Below are positions 45,942-56,579 of a stretch of 64,000 nt of DNA, one piece after another. Positions within the stretch are counted from its first letter, which is position 1; every line of letters starts with the position of its first letter. Origin of the DNA: Nicotiana tabacum (lineage: Eukaryota; Streptophyta; Magnoliopsida; Solanales; Solanaceae); assembly GCF_000715075.1 (NCBI RefSeq), contig NC_134085.1, positions 154,036,178-154,100,177 of the forward strand, given 5' to 3'. Position numbers and translations under genes: made by a program. A model generated the notes under the pieces. It was given only the letters and a program-made list of their open reading frames with translations, was not told the DNA's origin and made no database searches.

Positions 45942-47551
45942 TTATAAGTTAGGATTTTAACATGTTTTATGCCCATACTTGTCTATGCTTTGATCATATA
46001 TTGTTATAAAATAGTCCTAAAAGGCTCACAAGTTGTGCTTGATTGCAGGTTTGTTCGACAAAGTGACGAAATGTCAAAGATCGTCTCAAAAAGGAGTAAA
46101 ACCTGCTCAAGTATCAAAGACCAAGAAATCTAAGGAAAGAAGGCCTAGTGCGGACCGCGCAAAGTTGAATGCGGCCGCACTAGGTGGTTCAGAGAGTTGG
46201 TAAACCAGGCTAAAGCAACACGGCCACTGTACACATCTCGCGGTCCGCGGGGAAGGCTTTACGGCCGCACTACTCTTTTGTGCGGTCCGCGGTCATGAGA
46301 TTTAGAGAGATGAAAGTTTGCAAAGCCAATGCCAGCAGTCCACGGTCATGATTGCGGGAACCACGCCATCTTCCTCCGTGGCCGCGGTCCATTCTACGCG
46401 GTCCGCGGAGTCCAAGTTCAGAGAAGCAAAAGTCAAAGTCAAAGAGCCCAGTGCGGCCGCGGTCCATTTAGTGCGGCCCGCACTGACCCCGTAGGGGTAT
46501 ATTTGTCTAATTTTTCCAGCCTAGTATAAATAGAACATTTTACCATTTTTTGGTCATCTTTTGTATTCAGACGTGAGCTGCGCTCCTGAGAACGATATTT
46601 GTAGCCATTTTTTGCACTTTTGCTTTACATTTAAGATAGATTCTTGTAGTTTAATTTTAGCAATTAATTAATATGTTTAGTTCTTTATCTATTTCTTCAA
46701 TTCTTTATCTAACATGAGTAGCTAAACCAATAGTTAGGGTTGTGCCTCAACCCTAGTATGGGTAATTGATGGGTGTTTCCATCTAGTGTTAGATTGATTA
46801 TGGGTGTTTGCTATTTGAGTTGATTTTATGTTTTAATCTAGAATTGGTGGTTGCAAACACTGATTCAAGCTTTGTGGGTTTAACTCTTCGTGAGAAAGAG
46901 AGTCTATGACCCCAAAATTGACCCAACAAGGAATTGGGATGGACTCATGAGAAATGATAGTCCCAATTAACGGGTTAAACCTCGAGAGAGTAATTACCCT
47001 ACTTGAACCCTAGTTTCTTGGTCTAATTTGCCTACTCATTTGGTCTCGAGAGAGTCAATTGGACAAAATTACTCTCTCTACTGAGAGGTGTGAGAGTGGG
47101 TAAAATTGTTGCAATGGTTATAGCATAATCCCCAATTATGTCAATCGAACCTTAGTAACATCTACCCGTCAATTGACTCTCTTGATACCAAATGGGTAGT
47201 GTCACGACCCATTTGGTCAATTAACATCTACCCGTCAATTAACATCTACCCGTCAATTAGCCACCTAGGTAGTGTCACGATCCTAGTGCCCTTCTTCCCA
47301 TTAGATACAACTTATCAATATTCTCATAGCATAATTTACTATTAATCAATAGTTTTATAAAAATACTTATAATTCGAAAACCCAAAAATGTTTGAAGTGA
47401 CATTAGGAGTACAAACACATCTCTAGGCTAGACACACAATCCAACTCCACTACTAGCTTCATGAGGAAATCGATCCCGACCCTCATATCGGGTAAAAGCT
47501 ATTGCGACCCGCTCTTCCTACCTTAGTGTAGCATCGAGTTGGCAGCGATCA
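45942..47551 (+). repeat. 3' LTR of Athila element (1610 bp)
   Basis: Starts TTATAAGTTAGG (first TG mutated to TT) and ends GGCAGCGATCA. It is about 80 bp longer than the 5' LTR because of the extra block at 47175-47262, which contains an 11-bp perfect inverted repeat. The palindrome cluster (46145-46485) and TATA (about 46524) match those of the 5' LTR. Confidence 0.92.
47187..47217. repeat. Inverted repeat in Athila 3' LTR insertion block
   Basis: ACCAAATGGGT and ACCCATTTGGT are perfect 11-bp arms around a 9-base loop. The left arm and the bases before it look like a reverse copy of the LTR segment at about 47033-47060. The word ACATCTACCCGTCAATT occurs three times around it. Confidence 0.85.
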
Positions 47552-47556
47552 TGTGC

Positions 47557-47923
47557 GTGCTTTCAGAATTAAAGATTCAACACTGTTCAAGATAGTAAAG
47601 ATTGAGAAAAAGCATGATTGCTCTGTTAACACTATGAAAGATAATCAAAGGCATGCAACTTCAAAGTTGATTAGTGGTTACATTATCGACAATCTTCGAG
47701 ACCCAAGGTTTGAAGTTACACCAGCTTTTGTCATGGCAGATATGCAAAAATTGCATGGACTAGACATTGGGTATCACAAGGTGTGGCGTGCTGTTCAACT
47801 TGCTTCCGCTTTAATAAGAGGAGCTCCTGAAGAGAATTATAAATTATTGTCTTCATACTTGTATATGATGAGAAGTAAAAATCCGGGAACATATACTAAC
47901 ATAAAGATAGACGGCAACAACAG
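47557..47923 (+). pseudogene. MULE transposase, continuation of exon (part 2)
   Basis: In frame with 33496 once the Athila element is removed: RAFRIKDSTLFKIVKIEKKH, then HATSKLISGYIIDNLRD and MADMQKLHGLDIGYHKVWRA, the DNA-binding and linker region of MuDR-type transposases. It ends with NNR split across the exon border (AG|GTAAAC at 47922-47925). No stop occurs in this part. The next exon begins at 48243. Confidence 0.88.
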
Positions 47924-48242
47924 GTAAACAATCAAAAAAAAGTTTATTAGTCCATTTTATAAAATTTAGGACATGTTGTCTTTAACCAGTTAACTTTTGA
48001 GCTTGTAACCAGAAGTTCAGGACTGGTTGTCCTTAACTTTTGAACTTTGAACTCAAAGTTAAGGACTGCATGTCCTTAACTTTATAACTTGTAACTCTAA
48101 GTTAAGGACTGACTGTCCTTAACTTTTCACCTTGTAAGTATAACTACAGGAATACTTGTCCTTAACTTTTGGCCTTGTAATCTGAAGTTCAGGACTACCT
48201 GTCCTTAACTTCTGTTAACTTTGTTTTATACTGTATTTTCAG
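47924..48242 (+). other. MULE transposase intron (319 bp, GT-AG)
   Basis: Donor CAG|GTAAAC at 47923/47924 and acceptor TATTTTCAG|GT at 48242/48243. Splicing keeps the frame (AG+G gives Arg, then FLYMFYAYG). About 80% of the intron is 43-bp repeat array 2. Confidence 0.85.
47965..48215. repeat. 43-bp hairpin repeat array 2 (six copies), inverted relative to array 1
   Basis: AGGAC (one copy AGGAA) starts at 47968, 48019, 48062, 48105, 48148 and 48191; four of the five spacings are exactly 43 bp. The spacer after GTCCTTAACTT reads like TTGAACTTTGAACTCAAAG. Its reverse complement matches the array 1 spacers closely (for example CTTTGAGTTCAAAGTTCAAA against CTTTGGGTTTCAAGTTCAAA). So the array has the same unit in opposite orientation. 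Confidence 0.92.
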
Positions 48243-48762
48243 GTTTCTTTATATGTTTTATGCATATGGATCATCAATATCTGGTTGGAATCATTGTAGA
48301 CCAGTGATTACTGTTGATGCAACTTTTTTGAAGTCAAAATTTCTTGGTGTTTTAATGATTTCAGTTTCAAAGGATGCAAATAACCAAATTTTTCCACTAG
48401 CCTTTGGAATAGCAGAATCTGAAAATAACAATTCCTATGAGTGATACTTTAGTCAGCTTCGCAATGCAATTGGGAGCCGCGAGAATTTATTTTTTTTATC
48501 AGATAGGCATCAAGCTATTGCATATGGCATTGCAAAGGTATATCCTGAAAGCCATCATGGGATTTGCATCTATCATTTGGAGCAGAACCTAAAGCGAAGG
48601 AAAGTGAAAAGTGAGGTCATAAAACTTTTCCAAAGTGCTGCAAGAGTATACAGGCGCAAAGAATTTGATCTATACATGTCAGATATAGCAAAAGTAGATA
48701 AGAAGACTTATGGCTACTTGATGGAAGAACCACCGAAAATGTGGGCATGTTCTTGTAGTCCA
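48243..48762 (+). pseudogene. MULE transposase, catalytic-domain exon, truncated
   Basis: Reads FLYMFYAYGSSISGWNHCRP, then PVITVDATFLKSKFLGVLM (first catalytic D), QIFPLAFGIAESEN, a stop (TGA at 48442) where a W is usual, YFSQLRNAIG, FLSDRHQAI (second D) and HGICIYHLEQNLKRR (the conserved C-x2-H), ending at MWACSCSP where the LTR at 48763 starts. The third acidic residue and the zinc knuckle are lost. The D, D and C/H features are those of the MULE transposase domain. The intact enzyme would cut at the MULE ends in the nucleus; this one is inactive. Confidence 0.9.
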
Positions 48763-49654
48763 TGTGAGCACGTGATTTTTTCTTCACGAAAACTACTCCA
48801 AAAGAAATCAAAAATAAAACAAAATTCTCTTGGTGTACAATTTTTAGGATTTATGTGGCATTTTTGGATAATTGTTTGTGTTTTTGTCCGTAAATGTTTA
48901 CCTTGTTGTAGTTAATTGAAAAATACAAAAAAAATACATGTTGTATGCATATTTAGGATTTAATTATGCATTTAGGAATTAATTAAACCGTCATTTGGCT
49001 CTAAAAAAGAAAATCACAAAAATATGTGTTTTATTCTATTTGTTGTCATTGTGTGATTTTATTTTAAGGTTTTAATTTGTGTGTTAATTGTTGTAAGTGT
49101 TAATTAATATTTGTGTAGTTGTATTTTGATTTTACAATTTAATTAAGAATTGTGTTAAAATTAGGAATTAAAGAAGGAAAAGGAACAGAGTTCAAAAAAT
49201 GAAGAAAATTCGGACTAGGCCAGTTTTTAAAAGAGAATTCAGGCCCAAAAGTCACACGCCCTACCCGGCCTAGGTCTGTCAACCCAAAGACCACCAAACT
49301 ATGTAGTATAGGGCAAGAGCTACGTCGTTTTGATGGTGCCCGGTCCAGTTAATCTCAAAAGACAAACCAAACGATGTTGTATTGGCGTCTCAAATCTGAG
49401 TCGTTGATCAAACTGGATCGAACGATCCAGTTCAGCCCCTGCATAGTTGAAACGGCATCGTTTCAGGCATGTCGATCTAAACCGTCCATCTCCATTGATC
49501 CAACGGTCCCAAACTTCCCTCACAACCCGGTCTATTTCGACCCGGGTCGACCCAGTCTCTGAATGAGACCAAACGGTGTCGTCCCCTTTAAGTGAATTGA
49601 TCCAGGCCGTGGATCGTGATTGATCCAACGGCCAAGATCAAACCACCCCTCCCC

Positions 49655-49662
49655 TATATAAA
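49655..49662 (+). promoter_or_regulatory. TATA box of Ogre-like LTR 1
   Basis: TATATAAA, aligned with TATATAAG at 52596 and 63019 in the related LTRs by its position before CCCTA-rich sequence and AACCCTAGC. Confidence 0.65.
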
Positions 49663-49881
49663 CTTAATATCCTACCCCAGGCCCCCCAAACCAAACACCC
49701 CCCCTTTGCCCTGTTCATCGTTTTTTTCAAAGACGGACCCCAAACCCTAGCCGCCTTAGGTTACCTCCGCCTAAAACCCGGCGGCAACAACGTCGTCGGT
49801 CACCGAACCAACACCCTAAGACCATTTGACCACCCTCGATCCAAATTCGGTAACCGTTTAGCTCGAATCTTCCTGGAACTT

Positions 49882-50131
49882 CTCGAATCTTTATTTGAAG
49901 ATTCGAGCCAAACTTAGATCTACCCCAACCAGTCCCTAATTCACACCAGTTACTCCCCTGACCTCACTCGTAACCAAACTAAGCTTGGTTTGGTTCGAAT
50001 CTGGCTAGAAACACTCGAGCCCCAAATCAAGCCCAGGAACCCTAAAAAACCCAAGCCTAGAATTCTGTCCAAATCAAAGAGGTTTTGGGTGTTCAACAGA
50101 CCTTAGTCAAAGTGTTCTCAGTTGAGAACAC
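49882..50131. repeat. Paired conserved hairpins in LTR 1
   Basis: Hairpin one at 49882-49907 has 10-bp arms CTCGAATCTT/AAGATTCGAG. Hairpin two at 50112-50131 is GTGTTCTCAGTTGAGAACAC. They lie about 230 and 450 bp downstream of the TATA box, so both should be in the transcript leader. Counterparts are at 52823-52848/53054-53073 and 63239-63264/63471-63490. Confidence 0.8.
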
Positions 50132-51830
50132 TCGATTAAGGTCCGTTCGACCTCAAAAAGGGTACGAGTCAGAGTTCAAGTCAGGATTGTCTAGTGTCCG
50201 AGTTCTTGAGGTATTTGTCTTTTCCGGTTGGTTCCGTTTTGTATCTGTTTATATCTATTTATTTGTTAGTTTAGTTTTATTGGTTTTTTAATTCTTTTTG
50301 TCAATTGATTCTGTTCATCTTCAGTGGACCTTTTTATTTGGTCCAATTTTGTCATTTGTTTATGTTTGCTATAATTGTTATGTGTAATAATTTGTGTAAT
50401 CGATTAATAAGTTGTGTCGATTAATTAGTTTCCAGTTATTCTATGTTTCTATCAATAACACTGAAATTACCCGTGAATTGCTTGATTTTCTGTGTCTGAT
50501 TGTTTAGTGTCAATTGTTGTAGGCAATCGGTTAATTAGTTTTCGTCGAATAATTCGTTCTTGTTTATAGACCAATAAGTTCGTCAAATGGTTGTTGTGTG
50601 TGATGATTTGTGGACCCTTAGTTTCAGGGCATTGTCAATAGGCTGACAATGATCCTGCATTCGTGTTGATTCTGATTTTATTATTCAATTTCAGCTTTAA
50701 GAATTCTGTTGAGTTCTATGTTGTGTTAAGTCTGGTTTTGATTTAATTCCAGTTCATTTGTTCCAATTGAATTCTAACCTCAGTCATTCAGTTATCAGAA
50801 ATAAGCTTGGTTATAGCTGTTAGTCAGGTTTAATTTTTGAATCTTTGTTAGTTGAAAACAGATTTCAAAATTAAGTTTTAATACAATTGAATATTTGTAT
50901 TAGGAGACAGTAATATTAAGGGGTTTTCAGGGTTGATTTAGGAATGAAATAGTTAGGATTATATTTTAGTATTAGTGCTTTGTTAGTGGGGTATTAATTA
51001 ATACACTAATGGGGAACAAAAGGGAATGGGTGGCTGAAATTAAGGAAAAGCTTTCCTTAGTGGGATTTTAGTGGAAAATTCTGATTTCAATAAAAAAAAA
51101 AGGGTTGGGTAGTAGGTTGGAGAGGGGGAAGACTGGTATAAAAGGGTGTTGAGGCTGGAAATTGGAAGAAGAACTAAGAAAAAAGAGACAGAGGAGAACT
51201 GAAAAAAAAACTTGAATGCTCAATTGAAAACAAAACTGTATTTTGAAAGTAGAAAACTTGAAAAAGAGAAGCTATTTTATTTGCTTGGCTTGAGAACTTG
51301 AAATAACTAGAACGCTCCTTTTTTCTGCTCTATGCTGGGGACAGTTTGTAGCTGCTGTTTATTTCGTTGTTACACTGCCGTTGCAACTTCTGTTGGCTAC
51401 TACTGCTGCTGACCTTTTTCTTCCTCTTCTTGTATTGCCTAAACCAGGTATATGTCCTGAATCTCAAATCATGTAGTTGTCCAGTCAGAATAAATATAAA
51501 AAATGGATGTATAACTTCATTGGAAGCTTTAATTTCTTGCCGTATTTTATCATAGTTGATTGTAGTAGTTTGGACTGTAATTAAAATTTTCTACAATAAT
51601 TTAGATGGTTTTGGACTGTTAAATTCAAGGACTATTTGGGACATTTGGTCATTTGTTAGACATGTGTTAGTTTAACTTCATTTAGTTGTAGTTAAGTTTT
51701 AAAAATAAGAAGTTATTCAAAGTATGAAGCGATATTGTTATCCACAATCCTCATTCGTCTTGATAAATAGCATTGTAATCCTGTAGTCACATTGTTTTGT
51801 ATTTAATGGCAATCGTGAGTTAGTTTAGAG

Positions 51831-51835
51831 CTGGA
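51831..51835. repeat. Target-site duplication CTGGA (left; right copy 56246-56250)
   Basis: CTGGA precedes TGTGAGCACG at 51836 and follows GGTGTGACA at 56245, an exact match around a lone LTR. Confidence 0.92.
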
Positions 51836-54800
51836 TGTGAGCACGTGATTTTTGTTTACGCGACAGTTACTCCAAAAGAAAATCAAAAAATAAAACAAAT
51901 GGTTTTGTTTTACAAATTTTTATGAATTTGCTTGGCATTTTTTAGTTTTTATCTGTGATAGTCTAGTTTTATCAATTGAAAATACAAAAAAGTATGTTGC
52001 GCATAAAATTGGGATCTTGTGCTACTATTAGAAATTAATTAAAGTCATATTTGGTTTTGAATGAATAAAAAATCACAAAATATTTGTCTTGTTAATTTTT
52101 TCGTTTTATCGTTTAAAGGTTGATTCTTGTTTAATTAATATATGATATTGTGTGTTAATTATCACTAAAAATCAATTGGTGTCTTGTGATATAATTTTGA
52201 TTTTTTATATTTCTTATAATATTTTCTTAGAATTTTGTAAATTCGGATTTTTATGGGAAAGGAAAAGAAATAAGTTGAATTGGATAAAATTGGGATTGGG
52301 CCATTTCAAATTGGACCCAAAATTGGGCCCAAAGCATTTGTTTTGCCCGGTCCAGATCAGTTGGCCTCAGGGACGTCCAAACGACGTCGTCTTGATTATG
52401 CTTGATCTGGGCCGTTGATCTCAGAATGATCAACGGCCAAGATCACAAACCCTAACCCATCTCAGCCAACCCGACCCAGCACCATCCACGACCCAATCCC
52501 CACAGAGACCAAAACGACCCCGTCCCATATAGTTAAAGTGATCCAAACTGTTGATCTCATTAGATCTAATGGCTTGGATTCATTCACTCACCCCGTATAT
52601 AAGCTTACCCCTCTCACCCCGCGCCCTAAGCCATAACCCCCCCTCCCTCGAGTCATCTCCCTCACTGAACCCAAACCCTTAGAACCCTAGCGCCGCCCCC
52701 CATTCCCCCACCATAAACCCGGCGGCAACGATGTCGGTGACTACCAGATTAACACCCCTAGTGCACCTCGACCCCCTGGACACGGATCTGCAAACCGTTG
52801 GTCTCAAACCTTCCCCCATCGTCTCGAATCTTCATTTGAAGATTTGAGCTAAACCTCAACCTATGCCAAACCACCCCAAATCCACACCAGTTACTCCCCT
52901 GACTTCCCTCGTGACCAAACCAAGCTTGGTTTGGTTCGAATCTAACCAGAAAAGCTCGCACCCCAAATCTGAGCCCCGAGAACCCTAGAAATCCAAAACC
53001 TGGGGTTTTGTCCAATTAAGTGAAGGGTTGAGGTTTAATAGACCTTAATCGAGGTGTTCTCAGTTGAGAACACATCGATTAAGGTCCATTCGACCTCAAA
53101 ATAGGTCGAGTCCAGTTCAGGCCTGGTTCATTTTATTCTTGATCTTCCGAGATAAGTTTCTTTCCCTTCTACTTTTGTTTGTTATTTGTATTTGCTTGTA
53201 TGATTAGTTAGTTTGTTTGATTTTTTTATGTTATCTTCTTTTGATTTTGTCCGTCTTCATAAAGACCCTTTATATAGTCATTTTTCTTCTGAATACTTGT
53301 TACTTGAACTGACAGTGAATTATATGTCCAAGCTGTTTTGAATCATAAGATAGTTAAGGTCGTGTTTGAAATCCCATGTTGCATCTGAAGTCACTGAAAG
53401 CCATCCGATGACCTGTTTGATATATTTTATTGGTTGTTAGCTATTTGTTGTAGCTCATATGGTCAATTAAGCAAGTGTCGTCAACTAAACTCACTTGAAA
53501 AACTAGAAAAAACATGAGGCTGCCCTTTCCAGTAGGATTTCTAGCATGACTCCTATTCTTTGTGTTAAGGACTCGTATCAATGAGTTGGTTTCAGTATAT
53601 TTGTAATCCTTGTTTACCTTCTCAGCTGCCTGTCTGATCCTTGGGCTTTGATTTGGTCAGGAGTAACTTCCCAATATGACCTACTCATACCATTAGAGTA
53701 ACTTCCCTGTTTGACTGAGTGTGAATCAATAAATGAAGGAATTGGTTCTAGCTGTAGAACTGTAAGATAACCTGAAACCAGTCTTAGGAGTTCAGTCTAT
53801 ATAGACTATAACCTCAAACCTCTAAGCTTAAGGGTAATACAATAAATCACAGGAGTTTCAAGGGTATTCTGGGGTTTTAAAGATTCTGAATTGCTTAAAG
53901 GCAAGTGAGCTGACAGTAAGGTACTAAAATATTAATTAAACTAATGAAGTTAATTGATCAATAGTGGGATTGATGATATGTTAAGCACCTTTAGCAGCTA
54001 GAAATCTGTAACAACATGGGCTTGATGATAAAAAGCTGAAAATGCACATGAGAATAGTAGTGGAACATGTTGTACAGTAGGATATCCACTGCATTTTTGA
54101 ATTTCAGCAGATTAAAGTAGAAGAAAACTCCATGCCTAGACAATCCTAAGTGGAAAGGACAGCCTTTAGGGCTTATTTTAAGCCATGGGCAGCCTGCCTA
54201 TAGGGGGGGTTCTTCTTTTCTGAAAAGAGGGGGGTGAAAAAGAAAAAAGACAGTATTTGAAAGAGAGGCAGAACAATCAGAAAAAATATAGGAGGTTTTG
54301 GGCAGAGAGTTTCGATAACATTCAGATAAAAAGAGAAGGAGATCAGAAAAAGGGAAGGGGGCAGAATATAAAAGGGAACTAGTTGGAGTGAGAATTAGGG
54401 AGAGAGGCTTTAAATTCAGTTTTTTCCTGGTTTTAAAGTCAGGGGTCAGTCTTCAAATTCAGTTTCTAAACTGAATTTCAACTCCAGCACCTAATAAAAG
54501 AAGAGAAGCACAGTTTGAAATAGGCAACCCTGTCCAGTTTTTGAAGTTTTGAAGCTGTTTAGACTCATCCGAATATTAATAGTTTTCTCCTCTGCAATCT
54601 GTGTGTTTCTGGGCCATATTTCGATTTCCTGGGCCTTGATCATTTGCGGTTGGTTGGTTGTTGTTATTTGCTTTTTGATTTATTCCGAAATTGCAACTGG
54701 ATTCTTGGCTATTTGCTAATGTTCGTTACTACTGCTGTTGCTGCTGCCATTTCTTTTGTTGCTGCTGATTTTTCTACTTTCTCCTTCTTCTCGTTGTGTT

Positions 54801-56245
54801 TCAACATCAAGGTACACACTCGAATTTCACACTGGTGTAGCAGTAACAATGAGTATGAAATGAAAGAAGCAAAGAATTTTTAATCGTTTGGTTTTTGTAA
54901 CTATAAGTATTATAAAGTGTTAGTAGATTGTATGATTCCTTAAGGTTTTAAGTCAACGGAAAATGCATTAGGTAGTTTGTACTTAAATGAAACTTAGTTT
55001 GTTTAATACCGTGATATATAGTTTTTTTAGTAGTATACATGATATAGTTATGTAATTCATGGAATGTACAAGTAGTTAGTATATTGATAATTAGACTTCA
55101 TCTCCAGTCATGTCTTGTACATATAGGGCGGGTGGCTTTTAACCTTGCCGAATGCAACGTAGCTCTAATCTTTTGAGTTTTAACTTTGTCAGACTCCGTT
55201 AGGCAGTTTATAGGACCATGTTCGAAACCCAATTAGTAGTAGCCTCTAATAGTTAATCCCATTAACCTAGTTTAAATAAGTTAGTTTAAATTCAACTCGA
55301 AGAATGTTTAGCATGAGTTTTAGCATTTTATTAATCTTGTATGCAATTTCTTTTATTAAGTTAAAAGCATGCTCGTTCATGGAATAAGGCATGAAACAAT
55401 TCCCCGCCTCATAAATAATTAATCCGATAATTAATAAGAGGCCAGAGCTGGCCAAGCATGTAATTTAATTAGCGTACATTTTCTTTCTTTCATTTTTAGA
55501 GACAAACATAATAGAAAATGTAGTCACTGTAGGTTTTTCTTTTTTTTAAAAAAAAAATAATGAGACGAGTCTCGCCAAATAAAAAAATAAAATGCAAATT
55601 GTGGGGCCCTCAATAATCGGTCATAATAAAATACTTAGAATTTGGGATGGACCATTTAGTGAATTTCACTGCCCTCCCCAAAGGTAATAACGTGTTAGAC
55701 TCTTTAGGCGCGACTTAATTAAATTACATTCTTAAATTCGGGTGCGCATTTATGTGACCCAAATTCAAATCTCGACGGAATCGGAATGTATTAACAACCA
55801 CGGGTGCATTGATTGTGACGTGGTTCGAGATGCATTTTCACGACGTTGCAATTATATAAAAATAATAATAATAATAAAAGTGGCTTAAATTTAATAAAAG
55901 AACATAAGTCATAACATATATTTAAATCAGATATTTAGTCATTATAACAATTTATGCGACCGTGCTAGAACCACGGGATTCGGGGGTGCCTAACACCTTC
56001 CCTCGGGTCAACAGAATTCCTTACTTAGAATTTCTGGTTCGCAGACTTCATTTGGAAAGTCGAAAATTTCCTCGATTTGGGATTCAAGATCAACCGGTGA
56101 CTTGGGACACCAAAAGCCAAACCTTTCCCAAGTGGCGACTCTGAATTAAATAAATAATCCCATTTCGAATATTGTCACTTAAATTGGAAAAACTCCCCTC
56201 GCGCATTTATCCTTCGGGGTAGGCGCGCAAAAAGGAGGTGTGACA
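51836..56245 (+). mobile_element. Solo LTR, Ogre-like family (4410 bp)
   Basis: TGTGAGCACGTGATTTTTG to GGAGGTGTGACA with CTGGA on both sides and no internal region. TATA box at 52596-52603; conserved hairpins at 52823-52848 and 53054-53073; the conserved module near the 3' end at 55958-56047; a PBS-like AAGTGGCGACTCTG at about 56131. It contains no protein I can support. It is inserted in LTR 1 of the same family. Confidence 0.9.
55958..56047 (+). repeat. 90-bp module conserved among Ogre-like LTRs
   Basis: It contains CCGTGCTAGAACCACGG (a 5-bp-arm hairpin), GGTGCCTAACACC and GTCAACAGAATTCCTTA. Minus-strand counterparts are at 6917-7005 and, more diverged, 4405-4500. It lies 200-290 bp before the LTR end in each. 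Confidence 0.75.
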
Positions 56246-56250
56246 CTGGA

Positions 56251-56579
56251 CGAATAATTTGATTGTTGTATTTGCTTATCATTGTTTAGCAGCTAAATAT
56301 GGCATAACATTGGATTACAGACTCAAGACCCTTGTAATGACGTGAATATTAGTTAATATAGTATGCAAGTTTAATTTGAGCAGAATTGTTAGATTGTTGA
56401 ACTATTGGACGTATTTCTGTAGGAATTGCATAGTTATCAGATTCGGTTTTGCTAATTCATATATTTAGAATAATGTAGTTTCGGAATCACATCCCATTTC
56501 GAATTGGTAATTAGTTAATGTGGTGGATCGATTTAATTGGTTGGTAAAATCTATTAAATGGTATGATAAAAGACCCTGT
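56251..56579 (+). other. Continuation of Ogre-like LTR 1; right boundary unresolved
   Basis: A/T-rich sequence that resumes LTR 1 after the solo LTR. Somewhere before about 56580 it gives way to copia-3 pol sequence. I see no terminal GTGTGACA and no target duplication, so the join is a truncation or rearrangement. Confidence 0.45.

Larger units (their letters stand above)
33497..47551 (+). mobile_element. Athila-type Ty3/gypsy element, nearly complete (14.1 kb)
   Basis: Both LTRs are present (33497-35026 and 45942-47551), with perfect TGTGC target duplications, a tRNA-Asp-type PBS (35032-35050), gag-pol (35146-40639), a downstream ORF in the env position (42044 to about 43716), and PPT GTTTGGGGGAG before the 3' LTR. 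The RT motif FMDD, PBS type and downstream ORF fit the Athila lineage. The first 240 bp of the two LTRs look about 93-95% identical by eye, so the insertion is not recent. Stops and frameshifts in gag-pol make it non-autonomous. Confidence 0.92.
48763..51835 (+). repeat. Ogre-like LTR 1, 5' portion
   Basis: Starts TGTGAGCACGTGATTTTT inside the MULE transposase (left flank GTCCA). It contains a TATA box at 49655 and the two conserved hairpins (49882-49907 and 50112-50131). At 51835 the solo LTR 51836-56245 is inserted; the same LTR continues from 56251. Its true right end and second GTCCA are not found: the sequence passes into a copia pol before about 56580. Confidence 0.78.

Noticed and set aside
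49320..49628. 102-codon minus-strand frame in LTR 1
   Set aside because: Antisense to the LTR, no recognisable domain, not open in the solo LTR.
51367..51555. Frame with a leucine/phenylalanine-rich start resembling a signal peptide or membrane segment
   Set aside because: It arises from a CTG/CTT-rich LTR stretch; the solo LTR has only a loosely similar frame at 54644-54883 that differs in sequence.
51620..51650. Possible stray copy of the 43-bp repeat (AAGGACTATTTGGGACATTTGGTC-like)
   Set aside because: Only the short core words match, with no flanking spacer similarity and no second unit; chance is enough.
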